Of a stretch of DNA of 64,000 bases, positions 1 through 8,745 are shown piece after piece. The position numbers and the translations under genes were made by a program. Numbering within the stretch: position 1 is the stretch's first letter; every line of letters begins with the position of its first letter. Origin of the DNA: Helicobacter mustelae (GTDB taxonomy: Bacteria; Campylobacterota; Campylobacteria; Campylobacterales; Helicobacteraceae). The stretch lies in contig NZ_LS483446.1 of NCBI RefSeq assembly GCF_900476215.1, positions 434,001 through 498,000 on the forward strand, read 5' to 3'. Below the pieces are notes generated by a model that saw only the letters and a list, made by a program, of their open reading frames with translations, searched no databases and was not told the origin of the DNA.

Positions 1-115
1 CATCCCCCACCACAAATCCAATGACTTGCAGGGTGTCCTCGATGTTTTCTTTTTCGCTATTTTTCGTATAGTTTTGCTGTTTTTTCAAAACTTCTTTGAG
101 GTTTGTTTCAGTCAT
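1..115 (-). CDS. cheW: CheW chemotaxis coupling protein (partial, N-terminal 38 residues)
   Basis: CheW bridges chemoreceptors and the CheA kinase at the cytoplasmic face of the membrane. Only the first 38 codons lie in the window and the gene runs off the left edge. The visible part is a charged leader followed by LQVIGFVVGD, which resembles the first beta strand of CheW-type SH3-like domains; the equivalent H. pylori segment is of the form LQFIGF. The ATG overlaps the cheA stop in an ATGACTGA arrangement, so the two are probably translationally coupled, and cheW directly follows cheA as in H. pylori. The identification leans on this position because so little sequence is visible. CheV, which has the same fold, is the alternative. 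Confidence 0.72.
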   Translation of the reverse strand, partial: MTETNLKEVLKKQQNYTKNSEKENIEDTLQVIGFVVGD

Positions 116-2402
116 TTTTCTCTCCTAGTTCGTTCATATTGATATTGCGTTTGACGATGTTTACGAGATATTCCTGTGTGTAGGGTTTTGTGAGATATTC
201 TGTGATGCCCGATTCCACGCCTCGCATTCTATCCTCCCTGCTTGATCTGCTAGTTAGGGCGATAAGGGGTAGGTTTTTGAATTTGTTAAATTTGCGAATT
301 TCCCCAGCAAGCGTGTAGCCATCCATTTTTGGCATTTCAATATCTAGTAGTACCGCATCAAATTTCTTTTCGCTATTTTTAAGGAGTTCAAGACCTTCTA
401 GGCCGTTGGTGGCCTCTTTGATGGTGATGCCAAGTGGACTTAGGAATTTTTTGGCGATGCCTCGATCTGTGGCGCTGTCATCCACGATGAGCAAAACATA
501 ATCGCTTGGCTGCTGTTTGATATTTGTAGCATCTGCATCATCCATGAGCTGATTGATATTGACTTTTACTTCTTTTGCCATTGTGATGAGTGCTGGCACA
601 TCTACAATGAGCGTGATCTTGCCATCCCCGCGCACAGTAGCCCCAGCAATGCCCGCAGTGCCCTTGAGATAATACCCTAGAGATTTGATTACGACCTCTT
701 CTTGTCCGATGAGATAATCCACGATGATTCCGACTTTTTGATCGGCGATGCCAATGATGACTACATAGACTTCATTGATATTTTCCAGTGCGCAATCCAC
801 GCCAAAAATATCTGCCAAGCGTACAAGAGAAAGCACCTCATCTCTAAGGCGCAAGACACTCTTGCCATTGATGGTATAGATCTCCTCCTGGCTGACTTTG
901 ACAGTCTCTAATACTGAGGAGAGAGGGATGGCATAGTATTCTTCCTGTACACCTACAAGTAGAGCTTGAATGATTGCTAGGGTGAGTGGGATCTTTAGCT
1001 TCATAATCGTTCCCACATTTTTTTCAGATTCGATTTCAATCATCCCATTGAGTTGCTCAATGTTGGTCTTTACCACATCCATCCCCACACCACGTCCAGA
1101 GATATTTGTGATTGAGGAGGCAGTGGAAAATCCTGGCTTTAGGATGATGGAATAGGCCTCTTTGTCACTGAGACCATCTGCTTCGGCTTGGGTGATGAGA
1201 TTTTTTTCTACAGCCTTGCGCTTGAGCATCTCAGGATCTAGCCCCTTGCCATCATCTTGGATTTTTATTACGATGTGATTGCCCTCATTGTAGGCGCTGA
1301 GATTGATTATCCCTGTGGGATCCTTTCCTTTTTCTTGGCGGTCATCTGGGGATTCGATTCCGTGATCGCAGGCATTGCGGATGATGTGCACGAGTGGATC
1401 TCCGATTTCTTCGACAATGGACTTGTCTAGCTCATTTTCCTCTCCACTGATGACAAGTTCGATTTTTTTGTCCAGATCGCGTGCGAGATCTCGCACCATC
1501 CTTGGAAACTTATTAAACACCTTGCTGATGGGTAGCATCCTTGTTTTCATGACGGCAAGCTGCAAATCCGTGGTAACTGTAGATACAGAAGATACGACCT
1601 GATTGAGTTCTTCGAGAAATTTCTCTCCATCATAGCGCTCCTCTACATCTCCATAAATCCTAAGCAAGCGATTCTTGCCAAGCACGAGCTCTCCGATGAG
1701 ATTCATCAAATGATCCAGTCTTGTGACATCCACGCGTATGGTTTGCTCAATAATATTGCCTCTTGCTTCTTTTCCATTATTTGCACCGGAATTTGCAGGA
1801 GTGTTTTGCTCAGCTTTTTTGGCAGCTTCTTCTTGATTGCGTTTCTTCGCACGTTTTGCCTTGTCGCTTTCTTGGCGTTCATGAAGCAATCGAGCAATCT
1901 CCTCCTCAACTTCTTGGGCATTCATCTTGGAATAATCCACATTTTCCTCTGGCTCAGCTTTCTTGGTTTTGGAGGTGGATTTTTTGGCGGGGGTGCTTTC
2001 TTTTTGGTAGTTGCCATCCTGGATGGCTTGGAGATGAGTTACGCATTCTTCAATGTCAATGCCGCTATCTGCATCGGTTTTGTTTACTCGGATGGCCTTT
2101 AGCAGCCCCTTCATCAGATCCACAGACTCCAAAATAACATCCATGATATCAGAGGTGATCTCAAGCTCATTTTTTCGTGCCTTGTCTAGGACAAATTCCA
2201 TATTATGAGTGAGACTGGTTAGTACATCAAAATTCAGAAAGGAGCCAGATCCTTTGATAGTGTGTGCAACTCTAAAGATTTTGTTGAGCAGATCTAGATC
2301 TTTGGGGTTATGTTCCAATTCCACAAGATCTTGATCTAATTGATCAATCATTTCAAATGCTTCAATCAGAAAATCTTCCATTATTTCTTGCATCTCTTCC
2401 AT
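108..2402 (-). CDS. cheA: Chemotaxis histidine kinase CheA with fused CheY-like receiver (CheAY)
   Basis: CheA autophosphorylates in response to receptor signals and passes phosphate to CheY to control flagellar rotation. Domains in order over 764 residues: an N-terminal HPt domain with the phospho-accepting His47 in VAHTIKGSGS; a Lys/Ala/Glu-rich low-complexity linker at about 135-215; a dimerisation domain; a GHKL ATPase domain with an N-box of the form IIRNACDHGIE and glycine-rich GRGVGMDVV; a CheW-like regulatory domain; and a C-terminal receiver domain from about 633, with acidic pair Asp641/Asp642, predicted phosphorylation site Asp687 (VLLDIEMP) and Lys739 (TKP). The kinase-receiver fusion is typical of Helicobacter and Campylobacter. 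The terminal receiver may act as a phosphate sink; that role is inference. It sits between a metallophosphoesterase gene (46 bases upstream) and cheW. Confidence 0.96.
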   Translation of the reverse strand: MEEMQEIMEDFLIEAFEMIDQLDQDLVELEHNPKDLDLLNKIFRVAHTIKGSGSFLNFDVLTSLTHNMEFVLDKARKNELEITSDIMDVILESVDLMKGLLKAIRVNKTDADSGIDIEECVTHLQAIQDGNYQKESTPAKKSTSKTKKAEPEENVDYSKMNAQEVEEEIARLLHERQESDKAKRAKKRNQEEAAKKAEQNTPANSGANNGKEARGNIIEQTIRVDVTRLDHLMNLIGELVLGKNRLLRIYGDVEERYDGEKFLEELNQVVSSVSTVTTDLQLAVMKTRMLPISKVFNKFPRMVRDLARDLDKKIELVISGEENELDKSIVEEIGDPLVHIIRNACDHGIESPDDRQEKGKDPTGIINLSAYNEGNHIVIKIQDDGKGLDPEMLKRKAVEKNLITQAEADGLSDKEAYSIILKPGFSTASSITNISGRGVGMDVVKTNIEQLNGMIEIESEKNVGTIMKLKIPLTLAIIQALLVGVQEEYYAIPLSSVLETVKVSQEEIYTINGKSVLRLRDEVLSLVRLADIFGVDCALENINEVYVVIIGIADQKVGIIVDYLIGQEEVVIKSLGYYLKGTAGIAGATVRGDGKITLIVDVPALITMAKEVKVNINQLMDDADATNIKQQPSDYVLLIVDDSATDRGIAKKFLSPLGITIKEATNGLEGLELLKNSEKKFDAVLLDIEMPKMDGYTLAGEIRKFNKFKNLPLIALTSRSSREDRMRGVESGITEYLTKPYTQEYLVNIVKRNINMNELGEKND

Positions 2403-2448
2403 TATCCACCTTCATTGCTTTTTTTTCGTAATTCTACAACGGAAATGT

Positions 2449-3189
2449 TTAATTTGAGCTGTAAAAAATGTGAAATTCCCCATGAATGAGTTGGAGGATT
2501 TTCTTCTGACAATAAAAGGATGGAAGCGCCTTGTATAGGGAGTTTTGCGCAGTGGAATGGAAATGTCCTTCGATGATGAAATGCAAGATTTCAGGGGCGA
2601 GATTGTGATTTTTGGCATAAGAAAAATAGTCATCTAGACGCTTATTAATAAAGCTTTTTTCATCGGGATTTTTTAGGGCAAAAATCGATTTTTGTAGCAC
2701 TTTTTTGTGGATGGAGGTATAAAGATGCCCAAGAGTGATCTTATCTAGTAGACGCAAAAAAAAAGTTACCAGAGGATGGGTCATTGTCTGAATATAGCGC
2801 TCATAAAAAGGAGAGATAAATAAATCTCCATGTGCAAGAAGTATGGTTTTGCCCTCATATTCCAGCACTAGAGGCTGTCTTTTGCGCGGAAAGATTTGCA
2901 CATTCTCCAAAGAAGGCAGGGAAAAGTCATGATTGCCTTCCAGATAAAACACTTCACTCTGCCTAGCAAGTTCGCTGATCTTTGCCAATAGGGGAGCATG
3001 CAGACGCAAGGAGGAGGGGATGGCGCCAATGAAAAGCTGGAAAATATCGCCCACAAAAAAAATTTGAGGAGGAGGATTTTTGGCTAGAAAGTCTAAGAGC
3101 TTATAGGCCCTGGGATCTTTGTGGGAAAAATGAGAATCCGCAATAAAAACCGCACCATTCCTTAGCTCTAGAGATGGATGGGGCAGCAT
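2449..3189 (-). CDS. Calcineurin-like metallophosphoesterase, LpxH-like
   Basis: This 246-residue protein carries all the metal-ligand motifs of the calcineurin-like phosphoesterase fold: Asp18-x-His20 in FIADSHFS, Asp48 in FVGDIF, Asn86-His87-Asp88 in EGNHDF, His120 in LAHGDLF, and Gly208-His209-x-His211 in EGHFHS. The layout and length resemble UDP-2,3-diacylglucosamine pyrophosphohydrolases, which make lipid X in lipid A synthesis, and H. pylori has a similar gene near cheA. I cannot separate a true LpxH from another phosphoesterase of the family by reading alone. The gene begins 3 bases after argC ends, so the two are probably co-transcribed, with cheA following. Confidence 0.82.
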   Translation of the reverse strand: MLPHPSLELRNGAVFIADSHFSHKDPRAYKLLDFLAKNPPPQIFFVGDIFQLFIGAIPSSLRLHAPLLAKISELARQSEVFYLEGNHDFSLPSLENVQIFPRKRQPLVLEYEGKTILLAHGDLFISPFYERYIQTMTHPLVTFFLRLLDKITLGHLYTSIHKKVLQKSIFALKNPDEKSFINKRLDDYFSYAKNHNLAPEILHFIIEGHFHSTAQNSLYKALPSFYCQKKILQLIHGEFHIFYSSN

Positions 3190-3192
3190 GAG

Positions 3193-4191
3193 TTAGCCTA
3201 GCAGTGGGATTCCGCTAAGCTCATCAAGCCCAAACATCAAATTCGCATTGACCACGGCCTGCGAACTTGCCCCACGCATGAGATTGTCAATGCTTGTGCA
3301 AACATAAAGATCTCTGCCAGAGGTCTGGGCATAGATATCGCAAAAATTTGTACCGCGCACGCTTAGCACATCTGTGCTATGTTCGCGGATGCGGATGCAG
3401 GGCTCATTTGCATAATGCTCCTGCAAGATGGAAAGAGGGTTGATTTCTGTGTGCAGCGTGGCAAAAATGCTCACTAGCATGCCCTGGGTCAGTGGGGTGA
3501 GATGGGGGATGAAATTGATTTTAACATCTTTGTGACCAAAGGTCTGGCATTTTTCTGCAATCTCGATTTGGTGGCGATGTTTTAGAGGTTGGTAGGAAAA
3601 AATATTTTCATTAATGAGGGGATAGTGGGTGTTTGGACTGAGTTTTTTGCCAGCCCCACTCACTCCGCTTTTTGCATCAATAAACACGCTGGAATCCATA
3701 TAGGGCAAAAATGGTAAAAGCCCAAGCAAAGAGGCTGTGGGGTAGCAGCCAGGATTAGCGATGAGAGAGGCATTTTTGATAGCTTCGCGCTGATACTCCA
3801 CAAGCCCATAGACTGCATGCTCTAGATTTTTGGGATCCTTATGGGTGCAGTAGTTTGCCTCATAATGCTCCTTGCTTAGGCGATAGTCTGCAGAGAGGTC
3901 GATGACTTTTGTCCCAAGCTCTAGGGCTTCCTTGGCAAATTGCATACTTTCTTGATGGGGAAGTGCGAGGAAAAGCAACTCACAAAGTCCTGCTGCTTTC
4001 TTGGGATCTGCTGGAGATAGGGGCATGGAGCTGATTTTTGTGAGAGAAGGATGTAGCGCATCGATGCGATCTTGCGCGCTTGTATTTGCGACATAAGCAA
4101 TCGTAAAATAAGGATGTTTGGAGAGGATTTTAAAAAGCTCAAGGCCGGTGTATCCACCTACCCCAATGATGCCAACAGGGATTTTTTTCAT
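3193..4191 (-). CDS. argC: N-acetyl-gamma-glutamyl-phosphate reductase ArgC
   Basis: ArgC reduces N-acetylglutamyl phosphate to the semialdehyde with NADPH, the third step of arginine and ornithine synthesis. I start at the ATG whose first two bases overlap the stop of the upstream gene (ATGA); this gives 332 residues and removes a basic 15-residue extension unlike the family. The NADP-binding loop GVGGYTG is at 10-16. The catalytic cysteine is Cys149 in NPGCYPT, with histidines in KHRHQIE near 205-207. Length is normal for the short bacterial ArgC type. H. pylori lacks a complete arginine pathway, so an intact argC marks this as another species. No other arg gene lies in the window. Confidence 0.94.
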   Translation of the reverse strand: MKKIPVGIIGVGGYTGLELFKILSKHPYFTIAYVANTSAQDRIDALHPSLTKISSMPLSPADPKKAAGLCELLFLALPHQESMQFAKEALELGTKVIDLSADYRLSKEHYEANYCTHKDPKNLEHAVYGLVEYQREAIKNASLIANPGCYPTASLLGLLPFLPYMDSSVFIDAKSGVSGAGKKLSPNTHYPLINENIFSYQPLKHRHQIEIAEKCQTFGHKDVKINFIPHLTPLTQGMLVSIFATLHTEINPLSILQEHYANEPCIRIREHSTDVLSVRGTNFCDIYAQTSGRDLYVCTSIDNLMRGASSQAVVNANLMFGLDELSGIPLLG

Positions 4192-4697
4192 GACCTTCTG
4201 CCTTGCTTTTCTTTTTGCAATGCGATGACGCGCCAAATAAGACTGATGCTAAGCAAAACCAAAAGAAACTGGAAGACATACTCGCTTTGGTGATGCAGAC
4301 TGGCAAATTCTGGCGTCCCCGTGCTAGCTGCACCCATTTGCTGGGCTTGGATAATGCGAGGGGTGTAGAAAAAAGAAAAAGTAAAAATGAGACACACGAT
4401 AATGGCATTGAGGACGAGGGGAAAGAAGGTTTTTTTATTTTTGAAATTAAATCTTAAAAGCTCATAGACCAAAATTATAATCGCACTGAAATTGAGTAAA
4501 GTATTGAGTTTTGAAAAGATTTGACTCATCAAAATACCAGAGTCAAAATTTGTGATGCCAAGATCAGGCAGGAAGGCATAGGATTTGAAAATCACGGGAG
4601 CTACGAACGCCCCACAAGCAAGAATCGCGCCGATATTTATGCCAAGCAGCCAAATATAAAGTGCATGGATGATCAGTAAAACCGAGTTTGTTTTCAT
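4188..4697 (-). CDS. DUF4149-type small integral membrane protein
   Basis: This is a 169-residue hydrophobic protein with about four membrane segments: near 8-33 (ALYIWLLGINIGAILACGAF), 65-90, 95-118 and a C-terminal one near 140-162. The pattern of a first helix followed by a glycine/alanine-rich stretch and a second long helix fits the DUF4149/TMEM205-like family of unknown function. The last residues are basic (KEKQGRRS). It is the first gene of a minus-strand run and its stop overlaps the argC start, so it is coupled to argC although nothing links it to arginine synthesis. Function unknown. Confidence 0.75.
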   Translation of the reverse strand: MKTNSVLLIIHALYIWLLGINIGAILACGAFVAPVIFKSYAFLPDLGITNFDSGILMSQIFSKLNTLLNFSAIIILVYELLRFNFKNKKTFFPLVLNAIIVCLIFTFSFFYTPRIIQAQQMGAASTGTPEFASLHHQSEYVFQFLLVLLSISLIWRVIALQKEKQGRRS

Positions 4698-4731
4698 AAA
4701 ATGGATGCCTTAATTTTCTTGGGAATTTTTC

Positions 4732-4737
4732 TATAAT
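4732..4737 (+). promoter_or_regulatory. -10 element upstream of yaaA
   Basis: A perfect TATAAT lies 36 bases before the yaaA ATG, preceded by a T-rich stretch. Helicobacter housekeeping promoters are usually defined by the -10 box with a weak -35, so this is the likely promoter. It is placed by sequence alone. Confidence 0.55.
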
Positions 4738-4772
4738 CATAGCAAAAAGTCCTAGTAAAAGGTAGGAGAAGA

Positions 4773-5549
4773 ATGAAAGTTTTATTTAGCCCTAGCGAGG
4801 GGAAAAACATCTCCCCAAGCGCGCAAAAACCTCTGCAAAAAATGCAAAAAAATCTCTGGGAGGAATTGGAGCCGCAAATGCCCCAGAGAAAAGCAGTGAT
4901 TGAGGCGTATCTGGAGGCTTTGAGAGAGAATGGGGATGAGGTTTATAAAATCTTTGGAGTAAGGAAGATTTCACCCCATGAGTTAGAGCTCTGCAAAAAT
5001 CTGTTGCATACTCCAAGGACTGCAGCCATTTTGCTTTATGATGGGGTGGCATATAAGGCGCTAGATTTTGCAAGTTTGGGGGATGGCGCACAAAAGTTTG
5101 TGCGTGAGAATGTGTATATTTTTAGCAATTTATTTGGAGCAGTGCTAGCAGATAGCCCCCTGCCTTTTTATAAGCTCAATCAAAACTACAGGGGCAGGGG
5201 ATTTGGCCTGCAAGAAATTTATAAAAAGACCAAAACACAGATGGATGAGGTGCTCATTGGAGAATGCGTGATTGACCTGCGTGCAGAAGTGTATACCAAG
5301 GCCTATGCTTTAGATTTTTTTCATATTCGCGTGGAGTTTTTGAAAAATGGGAAAAAACTCAGCCATATTGCCAAGCATTATCGAGGCATTTTCCTGCGTC
5401 ATTTGGCCCATGCTTGGGCACAGGGCGATAGGATAGAGCAGCAGGAAGTGCAATGTATCATCAAGGACATGCAGATGGAGGGGGTAGAGCTAAGCGATAT
5501 TCGCACCACACCGCTCGCACATACCTATGTCTATCAAGTTCAGTCCTAA
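4773..5549 (+). CDS. yaaA: YaaA-family (UPF0246) peroxide stress protein
   Basis: This protein of 258 residues opens with MKVLFSPSEGK, the diagnostic N-terminal motif of the YaaA/DUF328 family. Other conserved stretches are YDGVAYKALDF near 88-98, SNLFGAVLADSPLPFYKL near 115-132, and HIAKHYRGIFLRHL near 196-209. In E. coli YaaA lowers intracellular free iron and limits oxidative DNA damage during peroxide stress; transfer of that role here is inference. The start is preceded by GGAG about 7 bases upstream. It is a single-gene plus-strand unit that points toward the minus-strand flagellar genes and is followed by a hairpin terminator. Confidence 0.88.
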   Translation: MKVLFSPSEGKNISPSAQKPLQKMQKNLWEELEPQMPQRKAVIEAYLEALRENGDEVYKIFGVRKISPHELELCKNLLHTPRTAAILLYDGVAYKALDFASLGDGAQKFVRENVYIFSNLFGAVLADSPLPFYKLNQNYRGRGFGLQEIYKKTKTQMDEVLIGECVIDLRAEVYTKAYALDFFHIRVEFLKNGKKLSHIAKHYRGIFLRHLAHAWAQGDRIEQQEVQCIIKDMQMEGVELSDIRTTPLAHTYVYQVQS

Positions 5550-5575
5550 GGTTAGAAATTTTTCTGTGTATTGCT

Positions 5576-5603
5576 AAAATCCCCACTTTTTGATGGGGGT
5601 TTT
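5576..5603 (+). terminator. Hairpin terminator after yaaA
   Basis: AAAATCCCC pairs with GGGGGTTTT (one G-T wobble) across a 10-base loop, giving a stem with A and T runs on either side. It lies 26 bases after the yaaA stop and could work in both directions. Confidence 0.6.
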
Positions 5604-5932
5604 GATGAGTTTTTGTGCGTGCTTGCTACTCCTAGGTCAATGGGGGATAATAAGCCCTGGGTCAAAATCCCAGTGCTTGCAAGGATTGTGGTTTGATTTT
5701 TGAGTTCTTTTGGCTGGGTTGTGCAAGCTTTTTTGTGTGAGATTTTGTCAATCCCTTCCTTTTGCTGGATTTTGTTTGGTTTTTGTCATTTTCTTTTGGA
5801 GTTTTGAGTTGTTTTTGATCCCAGGTTTTTCATGGGATTGGCCAGCTTGATAACTTTATTTTTGCACAAAGGATTTTTCTTGCTTGTTTTTGGTGGGCAT
5901 CTCGCCTCTAGATTTACATGGATTGAAGCGAT
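5604..5932. other. Gene-free T-rich intergenic stretch
   Basis: About 330 bases between yaaA and the convergent fliT-like gene. It is strongly T- and G-rich on the plus strand and stops appear quickly in all frames. One weak inverted repeat (CTGGG / CCCAG around 5655-5680) was seen. I see no gene and no recognisable RNA. Confidence 0.5.
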
Positions 5933-6154
5933 TTATTTTAAGAATTTTTGCGCGAGTTTGATTTGGAGCATTTGATCTTGGACTTCTTGTCTTTCTTGCT
6001 TGAGTAGCTCGATGCCTTGAGCGATGAGCTCTCTTGCACTTAGGAGTTCTTCTGTCTCTGTGAGCTCCTCTGTGGGGACTTTGGTAATGAGTTCATAGCA
6101 TTGCTTGGAGTCCTTTTGCAAAATGGCGATTTTTAGTTGATCATGCCATTTCAT
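5933..6154 (-). CDS. Small FliT-like flagellar chaperone candidate
   Basis: This short acidic helical protein follows fliS, where H. pylori also has a small gene after flaG-fliD-fliS. I chose the ATG giving MKWHDQLKIAIL (73 residues), which overlaps the fliS end by 14 bases; an ATG 24 bases earlier would add eight residues. The sequence is mostly amphipathic helix with a repeated Glu-Leu pattern (EELTETEELLSARELI) and a Gln/Lys-rich end (QMLQIKLAQKFLK). FliT-type proteins chaperone the filament cap FliD. No residue here is diagnostic, so the name rests on position and helical character. Confidence 0.6.
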   Translation of the reverse strand: MKWHDQLKIAILQKDSKQCYELITKVPTEELTETEELLSARELIAQGIELLKQERQEVQDQMLQIKLAQKFLK

Positions 6155-6521
6155 GGGCGTGGATTTCCTTCCATGCATCTAGCAGCCCCTTGGTGACATT
6201 CACCACCGTGCCAATCTTCTCGGTGTTATTTTCCACATTGGCCTGTGTAAGGAGTTTGATTTGATAGGTGTAAAGCCCCGTGAGATAGACTGCCACCTCT
6301 CCGCCTTTCTCGTAATCTAGGGCATTCAAAAGTTCTGTGAAGATGTCGGTGATGCGATTGATATAGTAGATTTTTCCCTCGATGTCATCAGAGAGGATGG
6401 AGCGCTGCGCCAAGCCAGAGAAGCGCAAAATCCCCTCATAGAGCATCTCAATGAGCTTGGTGGGGGATTCGATTGTGATGGAATTTTGTTGATAAGAATT
6501 ATAGGCATTGATCATTTTCAT
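6141..6521 (-). CDS. fliS: Flagellin export chaperone FliS
   Basis: FliS binds the C-terminal segment of flagellin in the cytoplasm and prevents early polymerisation before export. At 126 residues it has family-typical length. The N-terminal NAYNSYQQNSI and the following PTKLIEMLYEGILRF match the conserved opening helices of FliS. The rest is an all-helix bundle ending in WKEIHAHEMA. It follows fliD by 19 bases and overlaps the next small gene, placing it in the flaG-fliD-fliS block. MKM or the next MIN could each be the start, a two-residue difference. Confidence 0.93.
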   Translation of the reverse strand: MKMINAYNSYQQNSITIESPTKLIEMLYEGILRFSGLAQRSILSDDIEGKIYYINRITDIFTELLNALDYEKGGEVAVYLTGLYTYQIKLLTQANVENNTEKIGTVVNVTKGLLDAWKEIHAHEMA

Positions 6522-6540
6522 GGGTGGATCCTTGTTGTTT

Positions 6541-8580
6541 TTATTTTTTCTTGTTTGCGGCGCCTGTAGACTGATCGATCATCATCTGCACGGCATTGAA
6601 GGAATTGTTTGCCTGTGCGATTTGTTCATCATAAGCAGCGAATCGATTTGCCATGGTGTCGTAGTGGGTTTTGAGTCTCTCATTGGCTTGTATTTTGTCT
6701 TTTTCGAGATTTTTCGCATCCTTGGTGAGGGAGTCTTGAAAGAGATTGAGGCTGGCATTGCTGCCATCAACAAGGGATTTTAGATAGGTATTGAACTTCA
6801 CAAAAATCCCATCCACATGCTCATCCCTGCCAAAGCGATTTGTGGAATCATAGCCATAAAAAGTCTCCACGACTTTCTGGGGGTCTTGGGTGAGCGCGGT
6901 GTCTAGTGCTCCTTCATTGAGTGTCATACGGCTTTTTTCATCGATTGAGAGGCCGAAATCTACCAAGCTTTTGGCGGAATTTCCTCCAACAGATTGGGAA
7001 AAAATGCTATTAATGCTGGGACGGATGGAGCGAATATCTCCCACACCATTGAAGATCCCAGCTACCTTGCTCTCCTTGTCAAAGCGAGTGACTTCATCAA
7101 GCTTTGGAACCAATTCATTGTAAGTCTTGACAAAATCCTTTACTTTTTCTTTGATGGCATCTGTATCCCTTCCCACGCTGATGATGGCAGGCTTGTCTGG
7201 CTCTGTGGGGTGCACAAGAGTGAGATTCACACCTTTGATGACATCTGTGATCTCATTGGTGGGGCGTGTGATGCCCACTCCATTATAAGAAAATCTCGCA
7301 TCAGAGCCCTGCTGAAGATTTTTAAAAGCAAAGGTCTCTTCTTGGAGCTTGATGTAGTTTTGGATCAATCCGTTTTTTATGCCCATGTCTTTGAGGAATT
7401 CCTCCCCCTTAGCATCATTGGCATGGATGTCGACCTCCCCGACTTCTGAGGTGATGTGCAGCCTGCCGCTGCCATCACTGCTAGCATGCAGTCCAGCGAT
7501 ATTCTCAATGGCTTGGGCTAGGATTTTTGCATTTTCTTGGCTGGTGTTTTCTTTTTTTGTCATTTTGGAGAGATCCATGGTGATGCTACCAATGGTAATG
7601 CTGCCCTCTAGCTGCCCTGCTGGGATGGGGTTTTTGGTATTGAACAATCCATCCTCTTTGGAGGAGGCAGGTGTGATACCAATCTCTGAGAGTTTATTAC
7701 CCTCGATTTTTACACTAAATCCCCTGCGATCATTGAGGATGAGCTTTTTGCCATCATCAGAGATGCCCACATTAAGTTCGTTGCCCACCAGATCCTTTGT
7801 GAATTCATTTTCTTTTAGTGCTTTTAAAATGGCATTTTTGAGTGCTTCGGGTTTGTTTTGGGCCTGTGCATCTTTGGCATCAAGCATGACGCTAATGGTG
7901 TGCTCATTGGCATTAGCATCCCTTACGACGAGATTGAAATCTCCCTCTCCTAGTTCTGGGAGTGAGTTGATGGACTCTGTGGCAAGTGTGGAGCCAAAAT
8001 AAATCCTGCTGCCCTCTCCAGTGTCTTTGGAATTGATCATGAGTTGGTAGGGTTTCTCGCCCCCAGTCTTCATTACAATTCCCATAGCCTCACCATTGGT
8101 GGTATCTGTGATTTTCTGGGCGACATCATTGAGCGTCATGCCTCCTTTGATGTCGATGGTATAGTACTGCCCTTTTACATAGAGATTGAGCTTGATATCT
8201 TTGGCGCTAAAAACATCATCTCTAGAATTAAATTTTACACCTACTTCATTGATATCCCCTTGTGCGAGGGATTCTACATCAATCTTGATGTCTTGCAGTG
8301 GTATGCCCGCATTCACGCTGGCTTTGATGGCATCATTGCTGACATTAGAGGTCCTGCCAAGATAGGTGGAATAATCCGCTAGAGAGGAAATAGGAGATTT
8401 GAAGGCACTGATGAGAGTGTTAATTTCAGTGAGCTCTTTTTGTTTTTCGATATTTTCCTTCATCTTTCGATCGATGGGTGCGATGATGGTTTTTTCATCG
8501 GCCTTTTTGAGCTTATCGATTACATCATAATTTAAAACCCCACTCCCTATACCAAGAGAGCTCAACTGTCCGATTGCCAT
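6541..8580 (-). CDS. fliD: Flagellar filament cap protein FliD (HAP2)
   Basis: FliD forms the cap at the distal end of the flagellum and helps each exported flagellin subunit fold into the filament. The protein is 679 residues, about the length of Helicobacter FliD. It starts MAIGQLSSLGIGSGVL, the usual amphipathic N-terminal D0 segment, has a long beta-rich middle (D2/D3 domains) at roughly 60-480, and ends with a heptad-rich helical region from about 610 (KNLEKDKIQANERLKTHYD) that forms the other half of D0. A good AGAGG ribosome site lies before the ATG. The gene lies between flaG and fliS. A 165-base gap with a strong hairpin separates it from flaG, so its expression may be set apart from flaG. 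Confidence 0.95.
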   Translation of the reverse strand: MAIGQLSSLGIGSGVLNYDVIDKLKKADEKTIIAPIDRKMKENIEKQKELTEINTLISAFKSPISSLADYSTYLGRTSNVSNDAIKASVNAGIPLQDIKIDVESLAQGDINEVGVKFNSRDDVFSAKDIKLNLYVKGQYYTIDIKGGMTLNDVAQKITDTTNGEAMGIVMKTGGEKPYQLMINSKDTGEGSRIYFGSTLATESINSLPELGEGDFNLVVRDANANEHTISVMLDAKDAQAQNKPEALKNAILKALKENEFTKDLVGNELNVGISDDGKKLILNDRRGFSVKIEGNKLSEIGITPASSKEDGLFNTKNPIPAGQLEGSITIGSITMDLSKMTKKENTSQENAKILAQAIENIAGLHASSDGSGRLHITSEVGEVDIHANDAKGEEFLKDMGIKNGLIQNYIKLQEETFAFKNLQQGSDARFSYNGVGITRPTNEITDVIKGVNLTLVHPTEPDKPAIISVGRDTDAIKEKVKDFVKTYNELVPKLDEVTRFDKESKVAGIFNGVGDIRSIRPSINSIFSQSVGGNSAKSLVDFGLSIDEKSRMTLNEGALDTALTQDPQKVVETFYGYDSTNRFGRDEHVDGIFVKFNTYLKSLVDGSNASLNLFQDSLTKDAKNLEKDKIQANERLKTHYDTMANRFAAYDEQIAQANNSFNAVQMMIDQSTGAANKKK

Positions 8581-8700
8581 AAAATTAACCTCTTTGTTTT
8601 TATTAAATTTTGTGCTTTTTATTTTGTTGCTAAGATTTCACTTCAACTTCTGGGCCATCTTATTATGCCCATCATAGCCCCCGTTACCTCATCATGGCTC

Positions 8701-8737
8701 TGCTTTGATCCAGCGACTAAAACGCTAGATCAAAGCA
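8701..8737 (-). promoter_or_regulatory. Strong 15-bp hairpin between flaG and fliD
   Basis: TGCTTTGATC with its flanking CAGCG pairs with CGCTA and GATCAAAGCA, giving a 15-bp stem with one mismatch and a 7-base loop. It begins 9 bases after the flaG stop. No T-run follows on the minus strand, so it is not a textbook intrinsic terminator. It could be an RNA processing or stability element, or an attenuator between the two flagellar genes. Confidence 0.6.
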
Positions 8738-8745
8738 CGTGAGTA

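Noticed and set aside
7379-8002. 207-codon plus-strand frame opposite fliD
   Set aside because: It is antisense to a clear fliD, is Ser/Leu-rich like other antisense readings, and has no ribosome site.
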